Positions 1 through 11,357 of a stretch of DNA of 64,000 nt are shown one piece after another. The DNA comes from Excoecaria cochinchinensis (Eukaryota > Streptophyta > Magnoliopsida > Malpighiales > Euphorbiaceae), in NCBI GenBank assembly GCA_947683425.1, contig CANTUQ010000050.1:10904501-10968500 (forward strand), written 5' to 3'. Below the pieces are notes generated by a model. That model was not told the DNA's origin. It made no database searches and was given only the letters and a program-made list of their open reading frames with translations. The translations under genes and the position numbers were made by a program. Each line of letters starts with the position of its first letter. The first letter of the stretch is position 1.

Positions 1-1079
1 AGGATGCCTGGTCCGTTCTTGATCTTTTTGGAGCCACTGCATCAATATATAAACACAATTAGAAGGGATAAACAAGGCTTAAATTTTCAACAAAATAATA
101 GACAAGCCCATATTTAGATAAAAACAATTTGCAATCATTAAAACTTCAAAGCCACAATGAAAATCTTTAGCAAGGACAAAAGCCAGCATTTATGATAACA
201 ATGCATCCCCTAGTTCTCTTGACAACAAATGCACAAAAGAAATAGATTGTGAAAAATTACAGCATTCTCACCGAATTGTCATACTGCCATAATGTTTACA
301 TGCTTAAATGCCCACTCAAACGGTAATCACAGCTCGCGACAAACATATTTCAGAGTGTATGAAAACCCAAAAGAAAACCATGGTTGACAACAACTATATA
401 ACAGAGAAGGGTTAATGAACACTCATTTAGGCATTTTGTCAAACACTTGGTGAGCACCACTTTTTGTGGATAAAAACAGCATCTCTCAATCAATTGTTAC
501 CCAAAATTCGTTCAAATATCATCCAGTAATCCATATATTCATCAACTCAGCATGATTTAAGAGAATAAAAACACTGATTCAATTATCAATTCAGAGCAGA
601 ACATACACATCACTAAATTCGCCTAAATCTAGCCACAAAATAAAAAAAAATGTTACAAATCCAACAACAAATCCACAGAATTCGACATCAATCCAACCAA
701 CCATTACAATTTAAGACACATAATCTAACCATTATTTGAAAATTAACACATAAAATCCACTTATTTCTTAAAGAAAGAATTAATTAAGAAAAGAGGAACT
801 GAAAAATACCTAAACCCTAGAACAACAGAGAAACAAAACCAAAAAGAAGAACGAAGGTACAAAATGAAAAAGAAGAAGAAAAGAATAAAAGAAACTTACT
901 TGGATCGAAGAATGCAGACTTGATGTGCAAAAGTTAGGTTTAGAATCGATTTTTTTCACTTGAAAATTGTGTTCGCAGAACTTGGGTTAAAGGGATATGA
1001 GAGAGGGAAGTTTTGTTTTCAAAAATTTGTGCACAAGAACTGGCGACAGGGGTTTTTAAAAAAAACAGATTTTAACGTG
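1..1079. other. Non-coding post-pol region of the Athila-type element
   Basis: AT-rich sequence with no coding frame I trust. An A-rich purine tract lies around 780-900. It is probably the long 3' non-coding part of the minus-strand element, because no second LTR starts between it and pol. I see no envelope-like reading frame. A small plus-strand frame at 960-1283 runs straight through the hairpin array and is not credible. Confidence 0.5.
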
Positions 1080-1331
1080 TTACACGGCGGTATGCTAATT
1101 CCATACCGCCGTGTACAACGTGACTGCAAATGGGGATTTTTAATTTACTTCTTACACGGCGGTATGCTAATTCCATACCGCCGTGTAAAAGCACCACTGG
1201 AACTTCGTTATCTTAAATCCCGATTTACACGGCGGTATGAGGATTCCTCACCGCCGTGTAAAACGCCACTGTCCCAGTTATGAAAATGCTCGTGTCACAC
1301 GGCGGTATGATGGGTCCTCACCGCCGTGTAA
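1080..1331. repeat. Hairpin array A (4 units)
   Basis: Four inverted repeats in a row, near 1080, 1153, 1224 and 1294, each about 36-37 nt. Each has a left arm close to TTACACGGCGGTATG, a short loop, and a right arm close to CATACCGCCGTGTAA. The first two form nearly perfect 15-bp stems with a 7-nt loop. Spacers of roughly 35-40 nt differ in sequence. The array lies in the post-pol region, and its spacers do not match those of the LTR array at 8457-8733, so the two are not LTR copies of each other. Confidence 0.9.
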
Positions 1332-1553
1332 AACAAGTTTTTGAGAAAAACTAACCCTTTAATTTAGCAATAATTACACCAAGTACTCCAAAACATTTTT
1401 ACATTATGTTCAAAAATCAATAGACCACTAAATAAAAATACAAATGACCTACAAACTAAAAATAACCAGTCTTAATAAATTAAAACAAAAGAGAATAAGA
1501 ATAGAAATTAATTTAGTTCTGATTTTTAGTCTCAGCTAGACTTTGAACTCACC
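1332..1553. other. AT-rich gap between pol stop and hairpin array A
   Basis: A short non-coding stretch directly downstream (minus strand) of the pol stop codon. No LTR start, purine tract or coding frame is evident. Confidence 0.5.
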
Positions 1554-4500
1554 TTATTCGTCGTCCAATAAAATAGCCACTGCTGCACCTTCAGCGTGGT
1601 TTTCAAAATAAGGTTTTAGACGATGACCATTTACCTTAAATTCCGTGCTCCCAGGCTGTTTTCTGATCGTGATAGCTCCGAAGTCAGCCACATTTACCAC
1701 TTCAAATGGTCCCGTCCACCGCGACTTCAATTTTCCAGGAAACAACCTTAATCGACTATTATACAATAGGACTTTCATACCTGGAGTGAATTCCTTTCTG
1801 ATCAGTTTCTTGTCGTGCCATCTCTTCGTATTTTCCTTATACTTCTCCGCTTGTTGGTATGACCAATAGCGTATTTCTTGCAACTCATTCATCTGGAGAA
1901 GTCTCTTCTCACCTGCACTCTTAACATCGAAATTCAGAAATTTAGTTGCCCAATAAGCTTTGTGTTCAAGTTCGACAGGGAGATGGCATGACTTACCATA
2001 GACTAACTTAAACGGGGATAACCCTATAGGCGTTTTGAATGCGGTTCTATAGGCCCATAAAGCTTCATCCAGCCTCAAATACCAATCCTTCCTAGATGAA
2101 TTTACAGTCTTTTCTAGGATTGTTTTGAGTTCTCTATTAGAAACCTCAACCTGTCCATTTGCTTGAGCATGATATGGGGTGGTAATTTTGTGCCTCACGC
2201 CAAATTTTTTCAATAGGGCAGTAAATTGATGATTAACAAAGTGTCTGCCCCCATCACTAATTATGGCCCTTGGCGTGCCAAACCTAGTGAAAATGTTCCT
2301 CCTAAGGAATTCTAGTACAATTTTGGCATCGCATGTCTTAGTATCTATGGCTTCTACCCACTTACTCACATAATCCACAGCCACTAATATATACTCAAAC
2401 CCAAAGGATATCGGAAAAGGTCCCATGAAATCTATCCCCCACACATCAAATAATTCCACTTCAAGCATATTGGTTAACGGCATTTCATCTTTCTTAGAAA
2501 TATTTCCTACCCGTTGACATCTATCACATGTTTTTACAAAACTTTGAACATCTTTAAACATGGTAGGCCAATAAAAACCAGAAGATAAAATTTTTGATAC
2601 CGTCCGATTTGATCCATGATGTCCACCAGCTTCTCCACTATGACAGGCTGTGATAATCTCACCTTTCTCCTCATCTGGAATACATCTTCTCAGCACTTGA
2701 TCTGCACACAAATGAAATAAATAAGGATCATCCCGAATATAATGTTTTGCATCAGCTTTCAACTTCTTTTTCTGTTGCCATGTGAAATCCTTTGGCATAA
2801 ATCCCCCTGCGAGAAAATTAGCTAAATTAGCAAACCAAGGAACAAAAATCTCATTTTCAAACAAAGCGCAAATCTGTTCATCAGGGAATAAATCTGAAAT
2901 CTCCCCTTTCTCAATGTAAGCATTTTCTAGTCTTGACAAATGGTCTGCTACAAAGTTTTCTGCTCCCTTCTTATCTTTAATTTCCAGGTCGAATTCTTGC
3001 AGTAGAAGTACCCATCTGATCAGTCTTGGTTTGGATTCCTTCTTTGCAAATAGGTGCCTCAAGGCAGCATGGTCAGACCACACCACAATTCTTGCTCCCA
3101 GCAAATATTGCCTGAATTTTTCGAATGCATACACAATTGCAAGAAGTTCCTTCTCCGTTGTGGTGTAATTCATTTGAGCTCCTGTCAAAATGTGACTTGC
3201 ATAATAAACCGTACAAAATACCTTCTCTCTTCGCTGCCCAAGTACTGCACCAACTGCAAAATCACTTGCATCACACATTAATTCAAAAGGTAAATTCCAA
3301 TCTGGAGAAATAATCACCGGGGCTGAAATGAGCCTCCGTTTCAAAGTCTGAAAAGCCAGCATACATTCATCGTCAAAATTAAATGGAGCATCTTTCATCA
3401 ACAAATTTGATAAAGGTTTAGCAATTTTTGAAAAATCTTTGATGAACCGGCGGTAGAATCCTGCATGTCCCAAGAAACTTCTAATGCCTTTCACACTAGT
3501 TGGGGGTGGTAACTTTTCTATCACCTCTACCTTTGCCTTGTCAACTTCTATCCCCTTCTCAGAAATTTTGTGCCCAAGCACAATGCCTTCCCTTACCATG
3601 AAATGGCATTTTTCCCAATTCAGCACCAAGTTGGTCTTCTTACACCTTTCTAACACCAATTCTAAATGCCTAAGGCAGCTCTCAAAATGGCTCCCATAAA
3701 TGGTAAAATCGTCCATGAACACCTCCATAAATTTCTCTATGAAGTCATGAAAAATTGCCATCATACACCGCTGAAATGTAGCCGGTGCGTTGCACAGCCC
3801 GAAGGGCATTCTCCTGTATGCAAATGTGCCATAGGGACAGGTAAATGTAGTCTTTTCTTGATCTTCTGGAGCTATGGGTATTTGCATGTAACCGGAATAT
3901 CCATCTAAAAAACAATAGAATCCATTTCCTGCCAATCTTTCCAACATTTGATCAATAAAAGGTAAAGGAAAATGATCCTTTCTGGTTGCATTATTTAACC
4001 TCCTGTAGTCTATGCACACTCTCCACCCTGTCACTGTGCGTGTGGGAATTAATTCATTTTTTTCATTGGCTACTACAGTCATCCCTCCTTTCTTTGGTAC
4101 ACATTGGACTGGACTTATCCAATTGCTATCAGAAATGGGATAGATAATACCTGCATCAAGGAGCTTGAGTACCTCCTTTTTCACCACTTCTTGCATTGCT
4201 GGATTTAGCCGCCTTTGTGGTTGCACCACCGGTTTGAAGTCAATTTCCATAGGTATCCGGTGCGTACAATAGCTGGGACTGATTCCTTTTAAATCTGAAG
4301 TTGACCAGCCAATTGCTCCTTTATGCTTCTTGAGTACTTCAATAAGCATTTCTTCTTCCATACCTGTCAATAAAGATGAAATAATTACTGGTTTTGCATT
4401 ATCTTCTAAAAATATATATTTTAAATGTGAAGGAAGAGGGTTAAGTTTAGAATGTGTATCCCCCTTTTCCAGGTTCAGTCCTTCTTCCTGTGTGTTTTCT

Positions 4501-4892
4501 TCTTCACTTTCTTGCTCCACAGCTGCAATCACTTCCTCATCTTCCAATTTTTCATTCTCCAAAGAATGCAGTAAATCCTCATTCACCGGATCAGCTTCTA
4601 ACATTTTCTCTTGCACTTCTTCTACACACTTGTCTATTGTATCCATAAAGTAAGCAGATTCTTCTATATCATCTGATGGATACCTTTGAGCTTTGTTCAT
4701 ATCAACAACTAATTTTTCATCATTGAATCTCAGGGTAACAGTTTGCCCATGCACATCAATCAAAGCTTTTGCGGTGTTTAAAAATGGTCTCCCCACAATA
4801 AGTGGTACTTTCCTGTCCTCTTCCATTTCCATCACCACAAAGTCTACTGGAAAAATAAACTTCCCCACTTTCACTAACAAGTCCTCTATCAC
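1554..4892 (-). CDS. Athila-type pol: reverse transcriptase, RNase H, integrase
   Basis: A 1,112-residue open frame. It starts inside the aspartic protease region (LIVGRPFLNTA) and continues with reverse transcriptase (catalytic FMDD near residue 393), RNase H (motifs CDAS, TTTEKE and WSDHAAL, roughly 535-650), the HHCC zinc region of integrase (about 750-795) and the integrase core, with acidic residues in WGIDF (about 817), SDGG (about 879) and GQVEVSNRE (about 914). All expected catalytic acids are present. In an intact element this part is joined to gag-pro. Here a one-base loss in a G run near 4895 puts it in a different frame, so the first Met at 4892 is only the first available start. 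It would reverse-transcribe and integrate element RNA, but the upstream lesions make normal expression unlikely. Confidence 0.92.
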   Translation of the reverse strand: MIEDLLVKVGKFIFPVDFVVMEMEEDRKVPLIVGRPFLNTAKALIDVHGQTVTLRFNDEKLVVDMNKAQRYPSDDIEESAYFMDTIDKCVEEVQEKMLEADPVNEDLLHSLENEKLEDEEVIAAVEQESEEENTQEEGLNLEKGDTHSKLNPLPSHLKYIFLEDNAKPVIISSLLTGMEEEMLIEVLKKHKGAIGWSTSDLKGISPSYCTHRIPMEIDFKPVVQPQRRLNPAMQEVVKKEVLKLLDAGIIYPISDSNWISPVQCVPKKGGMTVVANEKNELIPTRTVTGWRVCIDYRRLNNATRKDHFPLPFIDQMLERLAGNGFYCFLDGYSGYMQIPIAPEDQEKTTFTCPYGTFAYRRMPFGLCNAPATFQRCMMAIFHDFIEKFMEVFMDDFTIYGSHFESCLRHLELVLERCKKTNLVLNWEKCHFMVREGIVLGHKISEKGIEVDKAKVEVIEKLPPPTSVKGIRSFLGHAGFYRRFIKDFSKIAKPLSNLLMKDAPFNFDDECMLAFQTLKRRLISAPVIISPDWNLPFELMCDASDFAVGAVLGQRREKVFCTVYYASHILTGAQMNYTTTEKELLAIVYAFEKFRQYLLGARIVVWSDHAALRHLFAKKESKPRLIRWVLLLQEFDLEIKDKKGAENFVADHLSRLENAYIEKGEISDLFPDEQICALFENEIFVPWFANLANFLAGGFMPKDFTWQQKKKLKADAKHYIRDDPYLFHLCADQVLRRCIPDEEKGEIITACHSGEAGGHHGSNRTVSKILSSGFYWPTMFKDVQSFVKTCDRCQRVGNISKKDEMPLTNMLEVELFDVWGIDFMGPFPISFGFEYILVAVDYVSKWVEAIDTKTCDAKIVLEFLRRNIFTRFGTPRAIISDGGRHFVNHQFTALLKKFGVRHKITTPYHAQANGQVEVSNRELKTILEKTVNSSRKDWYLRLDEALWAYRTAFKTPIGLSPFKLVYGKSCHLPVELEHKAYWATKFLNFDVKSAGEKRLLQMNELQEIRYWSYQQAEKYKENTKRWHDKKLIRKEFTPGMKVLLYNSRLRLFPGKLKSRWTGPFEVVNVADFGAITIRKQPGSTEFKVNGHRLKPYFENHAEGAAVAILLDDE

Positions 4893-7060
4893 TCCCTTGG
4901 GCGCCTCACCGACCTATCCGCAAGTTGGAGTCTCATTCCCGTCTCCTTAAGATCACTAAGATTCAGCTTCCTGCAAATAGAATAAGGCATTAGATTTATG
5001 CTTGCACCTAAATCACACAAAGCATTACCATAAAAATTTTCACCAATAGCACAAGGTACAGTGAAGCTACCTGGATCTTCCAATTTCTCAGGGATCTTGT
5101 TCATGATTATAGCACTGCAATTTTCTGTTAGTTGAACAGTTTCATGCCCTTCTAATTTCTTTTTATTAGAACATAGTTCTTTCATAAATTTAGCATAGTT
5201 GGGCATATGAGCTAAAGTTTCAGCAAATGGTAAATTAATGTGTAATTTCTTAAACATTTCTATAAACCTAGCTTTTTGCTCATTTTTCTTTTCTTGTCTA
5301 GCAACAGCAGGAAATGGCAGTCTATTTATGTCGAGATCCTCTACCCTTGGATTCACTATACTCTTACCTTTATCCTTTTTAGGAGCATTTTCATTCATTT
5401 CTATATTAGAGTTAGAATTACTTACAGTCCGTGTTGGCTCCTCCTTTTCTGATGAAGAAATTTTACCTTGATCTTCTCTTTGTGCCACGTCCTTTCCACT
5501 TCGCAGTGTAATTGCTTTTGCTTCCTCTTTTGGATTCCGATCCACATTTGATGGAAATGTTCCTGGCTGCCTTTGGGACACAGAATTTGCAAGCTGACCC
5601 AATTAAGTTTCCAGATTTCTCATAGAAGCATCTTGGTTTCGGTTCCACTGCTCTTGAGATTTCCACCTAGCCTCTTGATTTGTCATGAATTGCTGCTGAC
5701 TGTTTATGAAGCTAGCCACCATATCCTCAAGGTTTGGCTTTTTCTCTTGCATAGGTGGTCTAGGTTGGTATCCCGGTGGATGGTATGTTTGAGCTTGTGG
5801 TTGATTGAAGTTTTATCCATGGTTGTGATGGGGTGGATATGGCATTTGGTATTGGTTGGTTGGTTGAGGTTGGTATGAATGTCCTTGATTGTGCTGAGTA
5901 CTTTGGTTGAAAGGTGGTCTTGCTGGTGGGTGCGAGGATGAAGCATTCTGATTTCCATCTTTCCAAGAAAAATTCGGGTGATTTCTCCAGCCTGGGTTGT
6001 ATGAGTTACTATAGGGGTCACTCCTCCGATAATCCCCTACAGCATTAACATTTCCCATTGCTGCACTCTCTTGAGCATACTGCCCACTTTCATACCACTC
6101 ATCTTCTTGAGAAACAGAGGCTACATTTTTCACCCTTAAGTTTTTCATCTCGTTCTGCATTGACTCCACCTGTGCCCTCAGCATTGACACTTCATCTACA
6201 CTATGTATTCCTTGTCTTCTTGGGACTGATCTAGGATTAGCCCACTGAGCGTCATTTGATGCCATTTCATCCAGCAGTTGGAATGCTTCTTCTGGTATTC
6301 TATTCATAAAAGAACCTCCTGATGATGCATCCAGCAAAGATTTTGTTTGTGGTGAAATACCAGAATAAAATTGTTGCATCAGATGGTAGATTGGTATTTC
6401 ATGATGCGGACAGCTTCTTAACAATCTTCTGAATCTTTCCCAAGCCTCATAAAAGGGCTCATCACTCAATTGACTAAATTGAAAAATGTTGTTGCGAATA
6501 TTTGCTGTTTTTTTAGGTGGGAAAAATTTCATCAGAAACCTTTCTTGCAATTGATCCCACGATGTAATTGACTGTCTTGGTAACATCTGCAACCACTCCC
6601 TTGCCTTTCCAATCAAGGTGAAAGGAAATAATTTCAGTCTTACAGCATCAGGTGTCACTCCTGGAATCTGTACTGTGTCACTAATCTCCAAAAATAAATC
6701 CAGGTGTTGTGCAGGATCTTCCACTTCTGTTCCAGAAAATTGATTTCTTTGCACCATGTTGATAGTTGCTGGTTTCAGTTCAAATTGTACTCCTCTTGGC
6801 AGCACAATTGTCCTATGATCTTCAGTCCATCTTGGCACAGCATAGTCCCTTATCGTTCGCTGCCTAGGGACTTCTCCTCCATAATTTCTTGGTACCTCTT
6901 CATGTGCCCTTGGCACTTATTCGTTCTCGGGAGGGACTTCATCAATAGGGAGAGGATTATTTTCCATGTTGTTACCTCTGTTGGCTCTCCTGTGTTTACG
7001 CAAAGTCCTCTCGATTTCAGGGTCGTAGGGTGCTAATGATCCTTGTCTAACTCTGCTCAT
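4889..7060 (-). pseudogene. Athila-type gag-protease, three in-frame stops
   Basis: A single minus-strand frame starts at the ATG at 7058-7060 and holds a recognisable retrotransposon gag domain (region 5813-6916; motifs FTLIGKAREWLQ and LQERFLMKFFPP) followed by the protease region (CDLGASINLMP, near 4990-5010). It is interrupted by TAA codons at about 6917-6919, 5813-5815 and 5603-5605, then loses frame near 4895 at the junction with pol. Gag would form the virus-like particle and the protease would process the polyprotein. With three stops the product is non-functional. The pol portion is open, so decay is uneven along the element. Confidence 0.88.
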
Positions 7061-7152
7061 ACACCACAACTACCTGAAAAGAATAAAAATAATAAAATCA
7101 GAAAAATGAAAACACATACAAATAAAAATCAAAACTTACTGACAACGCTATT

Positions 7153-7170
7153 TCCCCGGCAACGGCGCCA
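7153..7170 (-). promoter_or_regulatory. Primer binding site complementary to tRNA-Asp 3' end
   Basis: The minus strand reads TGGCGCCGTTGCCGGGGA, six bases inside the LTR boundary. It matches the 3' end of tRNA-Asp (GUC), the primer typical of Athila and Tat elements, and fixes the orientation and the LTR inner edge. Confidence 0.9.
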
Positions 7171-7762
7171 AAAACTTGACGCGTACTCAGCAAGTGTACT
7201 GAATCGGCAAGTAATATAGTGGAATATAATTAAGACCACAAGTTATCGAACCCAAGGGACTGTGTTGTGCAAGTGTTTGACAATTAATTGTATGCTAAAG
7301 AATTCCCAATATTTTTGATGTGGTGATTGTTTAACTAAAAAAAAATCAATAATCTAACTGATGATATTAATATCTAAGAATATTAACGAAATAATAATAC
7401 AACAATTTGATAAAATGACTAAGAGATCTTGCTAAGGAATACCCATTCTCCCCAATAATATCATGTGAATAATTGATTCAACAAATTCATATACAATAAG
7501 TGAATAATCTAGCCTATACCATAGCTTGCCTTTCGGATCCAGCTTCTCTAAAATATGCACTTACCAATCCGGATTCAGCACATAAATTAGCATTATTACA
7601 GATCTTAAGTTCTAAGTTAAATAATCTTACCATTACGGATTCAGATATCAAACTCATTTATCTTCCACCATTCTGAACCTATTGAAATAAACATTCACAG
7701 ATTTTAACTACCAATTCGGATTCATCAAATCAATGAAAGTTGATTAAAATAGAACAGAACAT

Positions 7763-7992
7763 GTGTACGTATTTATGGGTTAATTGCAATCAAAGTTTAT
7801 CTTGGTAGATCTCCCCTTAACTTGCATTCAAACCAGCAACAACAGATAATTTCAGAGAAGATAAAACTGAAGTATATTTGTATGTATTTTTGAACTAATT
7901 ACCATTAAAGTTTATCTTGGTAGATCTCCCCTTAACTTGTATTCAATTCAGCAACAACAAATAAAATCAGAGAAGATAAAACTGAAGTATAT
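7763..7992. repeat. Internal tandem duplication in the Athila-type LTR (2 x ~115 bp)
   Basis: Two adjacent copies share TTTATCTTGGTAGATCTCCC, CTTAACTTG and AGATAAAACTGAAGTATAT, with scattered differences. The related solo LTR has only one comparable segment (near 14200-14290), so the duplication is specific to this copy or subfamily. Confidence 0.8.
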
Positions 7993-8456
7993 GCATAATA
8001 CAATCCATACAAAATATTCACATGATTTACTGGGGATTTAAGGCATCCCTTAACAAGAAATAAAATTACTCACTCATATTTGAAATAAAGACTGAATTAA
8101 ATAGAGAGAAATTGATATTACCCATTTTAATCTGAAAATGAAATTCGTACAATAATAAAATTGATGTTCTTCCCGTTTGATCTATTCTCAAAACTTCAAA
8201 AATAAATAATAAACTCTCTCTTTATTCCCCTCAGAATTAAAATAACCACAGCTTACATTAAAATTCTAAGATGATCTTTTTTTTAAAAAAATCTAACTCT
8301 CAAGTTGCAGAAATAAATCTTCTTTTTTTCATTCCAGAAAAATCCCATCGACCCCCTTCCAATCTAACTTCAGTCCCTAAATAACCGTTCAAAGTTCAAA
8401 GTCAAAAAGTGGCCTTCAGAGTCTTTGATTTTGTGCAGATTTGGTTCACAACTAGG

Positions 8457-8733
8457 TTACACGGCGGTATGAGAGTCTCTCACCGCTGTGTAACATGCCT
8501 CTGGTCAATAATCTTGACATTTTGCTCCCTTGTCCAGTGCCGCAATTTCTGGAAATTTTACGCCTCACACGGCGGTATGAGACTTCCATACCGCCGTGTA
8601 ACAACTTACGTAAGGGATGATTCTCGTGGTACACGGCGGTATGAGTCTTCCTTACCGCCGTGTACTGCCCTTCTGCTGCTCTCTTTTATTTGCGTTGCAC
8701 ACGGCGGTGAGGAATAACCTTACCGCCGTGTAA
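8457..8733. repeat. Hairpin array B (4 units), in LTR
   Basis: Four hairpins near 8457, 8566, 8630 and 8698 with the same arms as array A. The third pairs TACACGGCGGTA with TACCGCCGTGTA. Loops and spacers differ from the other arrays. The array lies about 155-430 bp from the transcriptional start side of the minus-strand LTR. Confidence 0.9.
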
Positions 8734-8888
8734 ACTACCTAAAAATGCCAAAATTAACATAAATCTTCATTTATTGCACCAACTAACATTAAATGATATT
8801 TTATCAAAAATTAACACAAATAACAGCTTTTAGACTAAGAAATAATCTCTAAATTCACATCAAAACATTGTTTAATTTAAACTTATCA

Positions 8889-9822
8889 GTTAGCACGATC
8901 ACGGCACTACCACTTCACATCTCAGAAGGGTTAGCACGATGGCGGCACTACCATTCTACGGAAGATTAGCACGACCACGACACTACCACTTCAGAAGGGT
9001 TAGCACGATGACGGCACTACCACTCCACGGAGGGTTAGCACAATCACGACACTACCGGTTCACATCTTGGAAGGGTTAGCATGATGGCGGCACTACCATT
9101 CTACGGAATGTTAGCACGACCACGGTACTACCACTTCAGAAGGGTTAGGACGATGACGGCACTACCACTCCACGGACGGTTAGCATGATCACGGCACTAT
9201 CGCTTCACATCTCGGAAGGGTTTGCACGATGGCAGCACTACCATTCTACGGAAGGTTAGCACGACCACGACACTACCACTTCAGAAGGGTTAGGACGATG
9301 ATGGCACTACCACTCCACGGAGGGTTAGCATGATCACGGCACTACCGCTTCACATCTCGGAAGGGTTTACACGATGGCGGCAATACCATTCTACGGAAGG
9401 TTAGCACGACCACGACACTATCACTTTAGAAGGGTTAGCACGATGACGGCACTACCACTCCACGGAAGGTTAGCACAATCACGGTACTAACGCTTCACAT
9501 CTCGGAAGGGTTTACACGATGGCGGCACTACCATTTTACGAAAAGTTAGCATGACCACGACACCACCACTTTAGAAGGGTTAGCACGATGACGACACTAC
9601 CACTCCACGGAGGGTTAGCACGATCATGGCACTACCACTTCAAATCTCAGAAGGGTTAGCACGATGGCAGCACTACCATTCTACGGAAAGTTAGCACAAC
9701 CACGACACTATCACTTTAGAAGGGTTAGCACGATGACGGCACTACCACTCTAAGGAGGGTTAGCACGATCACAGCACTACCACTCCATGGAGGGTTAGCA
9801 CGATCACAGTACTACCACTTCA
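8889..9822. repeat. Higher-order minisatellite in the tail of a Tat-type element
   Basis: The basic unit is about 34-41 bp and begins TTAGCACGAT(C/G)ACGGCACTACC. Four variant units (ending CTTCACATCTCGGAAGGG, ATTCTACGGAAGG, CTTCAGAAGGG and CTCCACGGAGGG) repeat in fixed order as a block of about 145 bp, roughly six times. Tandem repeats in 3' untranslated regions are well known for Tat-lineage elements, and the LTR follows shortly after. Confidence 0.88.
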
Positions 9823-9982
9823 ACAAAGGATAACATGCCGACAAGCAGGCAAATAACCACCCCAACAACATCGTCCAATCTGGAAAAGATAGCTGCCTCA
9901 GGTACGTGTCTCTTTCTTTTTTTCTCTGAGTTTTGGCTCACCTAGGCACCTATGTACTAACTTCCCCAAAACTGGGGGCAAC
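9823..9982 (+). other. End of Tat-type internal region with polypurine-like tract
   Basis: A short non-coding stretch between the minisatellite and the LTR. It ends in AAAACTGGGGGCAAC just before TGTAGACACC, consistent with a plus-strand primer tract, so the following LTR is a 3' LTR. Confidence 0.6.
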
Positions 9983-11171
9983 TGTAGACACCGGGTCCTG
10001 AGTCAGCCTAGATCAGAGTTACCCAATGATGATTAGATGCCTATTCACAGGCAAAAAGGTTGAAGTGATGATTTCCTTGTCAAATTTGCATTTTAGAATA
10101 AAAGAATAAAAAAATAATAAAAAATGTATTAAAAATTAAATTTGAAAATTATAGTGTTTTTAGTTAATTTTGAAAATTAAAAAAAAAAAATCGGATGTCG
10201 GCCGCGTCGAGCACTGCTGCAGCCCGCAGGCACATGGGGCGCCAGCGCGAGGAGCACATGCGAGCGATGCACGGGGCGTCGTTCCGCACGCGCATGCCGA
10301 CGGGCGTCGGTTGCCCCCAAGCTTGCCAAAATGTGATTTTCGCCATTGTTTTCGATTTTTCTTTATTTATTTTTTACTTTTCACCATATTTTTCGAGATT
10401 TTTAGTGTTAATTCCCTTTTTTGAACCCAAATTAAGGGAATTTCAATAAAAACTCAATTTTCTTCCTTAATTAATGATTTTTTTTCCATTTTTATTCATT
10501 TAAATAGAAAATTTAGAAAGAAGAATAGGGGAATCCTCTTTTGATAAAAAATCTTCATTTTTCTTTTCTTTTTCTTCTCCAAGAATTATCTCTACATTTC
10601 TTTTATTTTTCTTCTCCAAATAAAAAATTCTTAAGATTAAAAATTTAATTTTTAATTAAGACTTTTTTTTAAGACAAAGAAAATCATTCTTTGTTCTTGA
10701 GATTTATTTTTTTATTATCAATTATAATTTCTTGAAACAAAGAAAATAATTCTTTGTTCTTGGGAATTAAATTTTTTTTCTTCCATATTTTATAATTTTA
10801 ACCAATAATCATACTTGAGAAAAAAAAATCAATTTTTTGTTCCTGAAAATTATTTTTTTCTTCTATTATTTTTAAGCAATTTTCTTTTGGAATAAAATTT
10901 TAATTTTAATTTTTTATTTCTACTTTATGAATCAAAGTAAGGAAAATCAATCATATTTTTTCCTCCATCGAATCCGAAATCTTAGGGTAAACATTCTAGA
11001 CTCAATCTCTTAATTTTATTTATTTTTATTTATTTTTGTTCATATTTAATTAGTAAATGTACATCTTTTAATTTATCATTTTTTTTATTTATTTTATGTG
11101 ATTTTAGATATAGATTTAACATTTTTAATGTTCTTTTTACTTTATCTTATTTAATTGTTTATTCTTCCTTT

Positions 11172-11239
<68 letters not shown>

Positions 11240-11301
11240 TTTTCATTATCATTATCATTATCATTATTATTTTATTATTCCTATTAGCATTATTATTGTT
11301 G

Positions 11302-11341
<40 letters not shown>

Positions 11342-11357
11342 CATCATCATCATCATA
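11172..11357. repeat. Compound trinucleotide microsatellite
   Basis: (CTA)n followed by (TTA)n, interrupted (CATTAT)n, another (TTA)n run and (TCA)n. The reading frame across it (poly-Tyr/Leu) is an artefact of the repeat. Confidence 0.95.

Larger units (their letters stand above)
1..8888 (-). mobile_element. Athila-type Ty3/gypsy LTR retrotransposon, left end outside window
   Basis: The element reads on the minus strand: LTR (7177-8888), primer site complementary to a tRNA-Asp 3' end, gag-pro, pol, then a non-coding post-pol region running off the left edge. The Athila assignment rests on the tRNA-Asp primer site, the integrase style of pol and the long non-coding tail. The second LTR is not visible: no TGATAAG start or matching LTR text occurs in 1-1553. 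It is inserted in the minisatellite tail of a Tat-type element, directly after the LTR end at 8888. Gag-pro carries nonsense and frameshift lesions, so it cannot be autonomous although pol is open. Confidence 0.85.
7177..8888 (-). repeat. 5' LTR of the Athila-type element (1,712 bp)
   Basis: On the minus strand it begins TGATAAGTTTAAAT and ends GAGTACGCGTCA, six bases before the primer site. A related LTR with the same internal order (text around CAGCAAGTGTACTGAATCGG, the TCCGGATTCAG blocks, a hairpin array) is found at 13607-23115. It contains hairpin array B and an internal tandem duplication. Confidence 0.85.

Noticed and set aside
960..1283. 107-codon plus-strand frame
   Set aside because: Runs through hairpin array A; repeated peptide text simply reflects the repeats.
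1080..1331. Regularly spaced repeats that could suggest a CRISPR-like array
   Set aside because: Units are hairpins with irregular spacing in plant retrotransposons; no cas genes and a eudicot genome.
7153..7170. Sequence matching the end of a tRNA
   Set aside because: It is a primer binding site; no tRNA cloverleaf is present around it.
8409..8717. 102-codon frame over the LTR
   Set aside because: Crosses hairpin array B; no homology and the opposite strand is equally open.
10164..10449. Overlapping frames on both strands
   Set aside because: GC-rich island in an LTR; no domain and no splice context.
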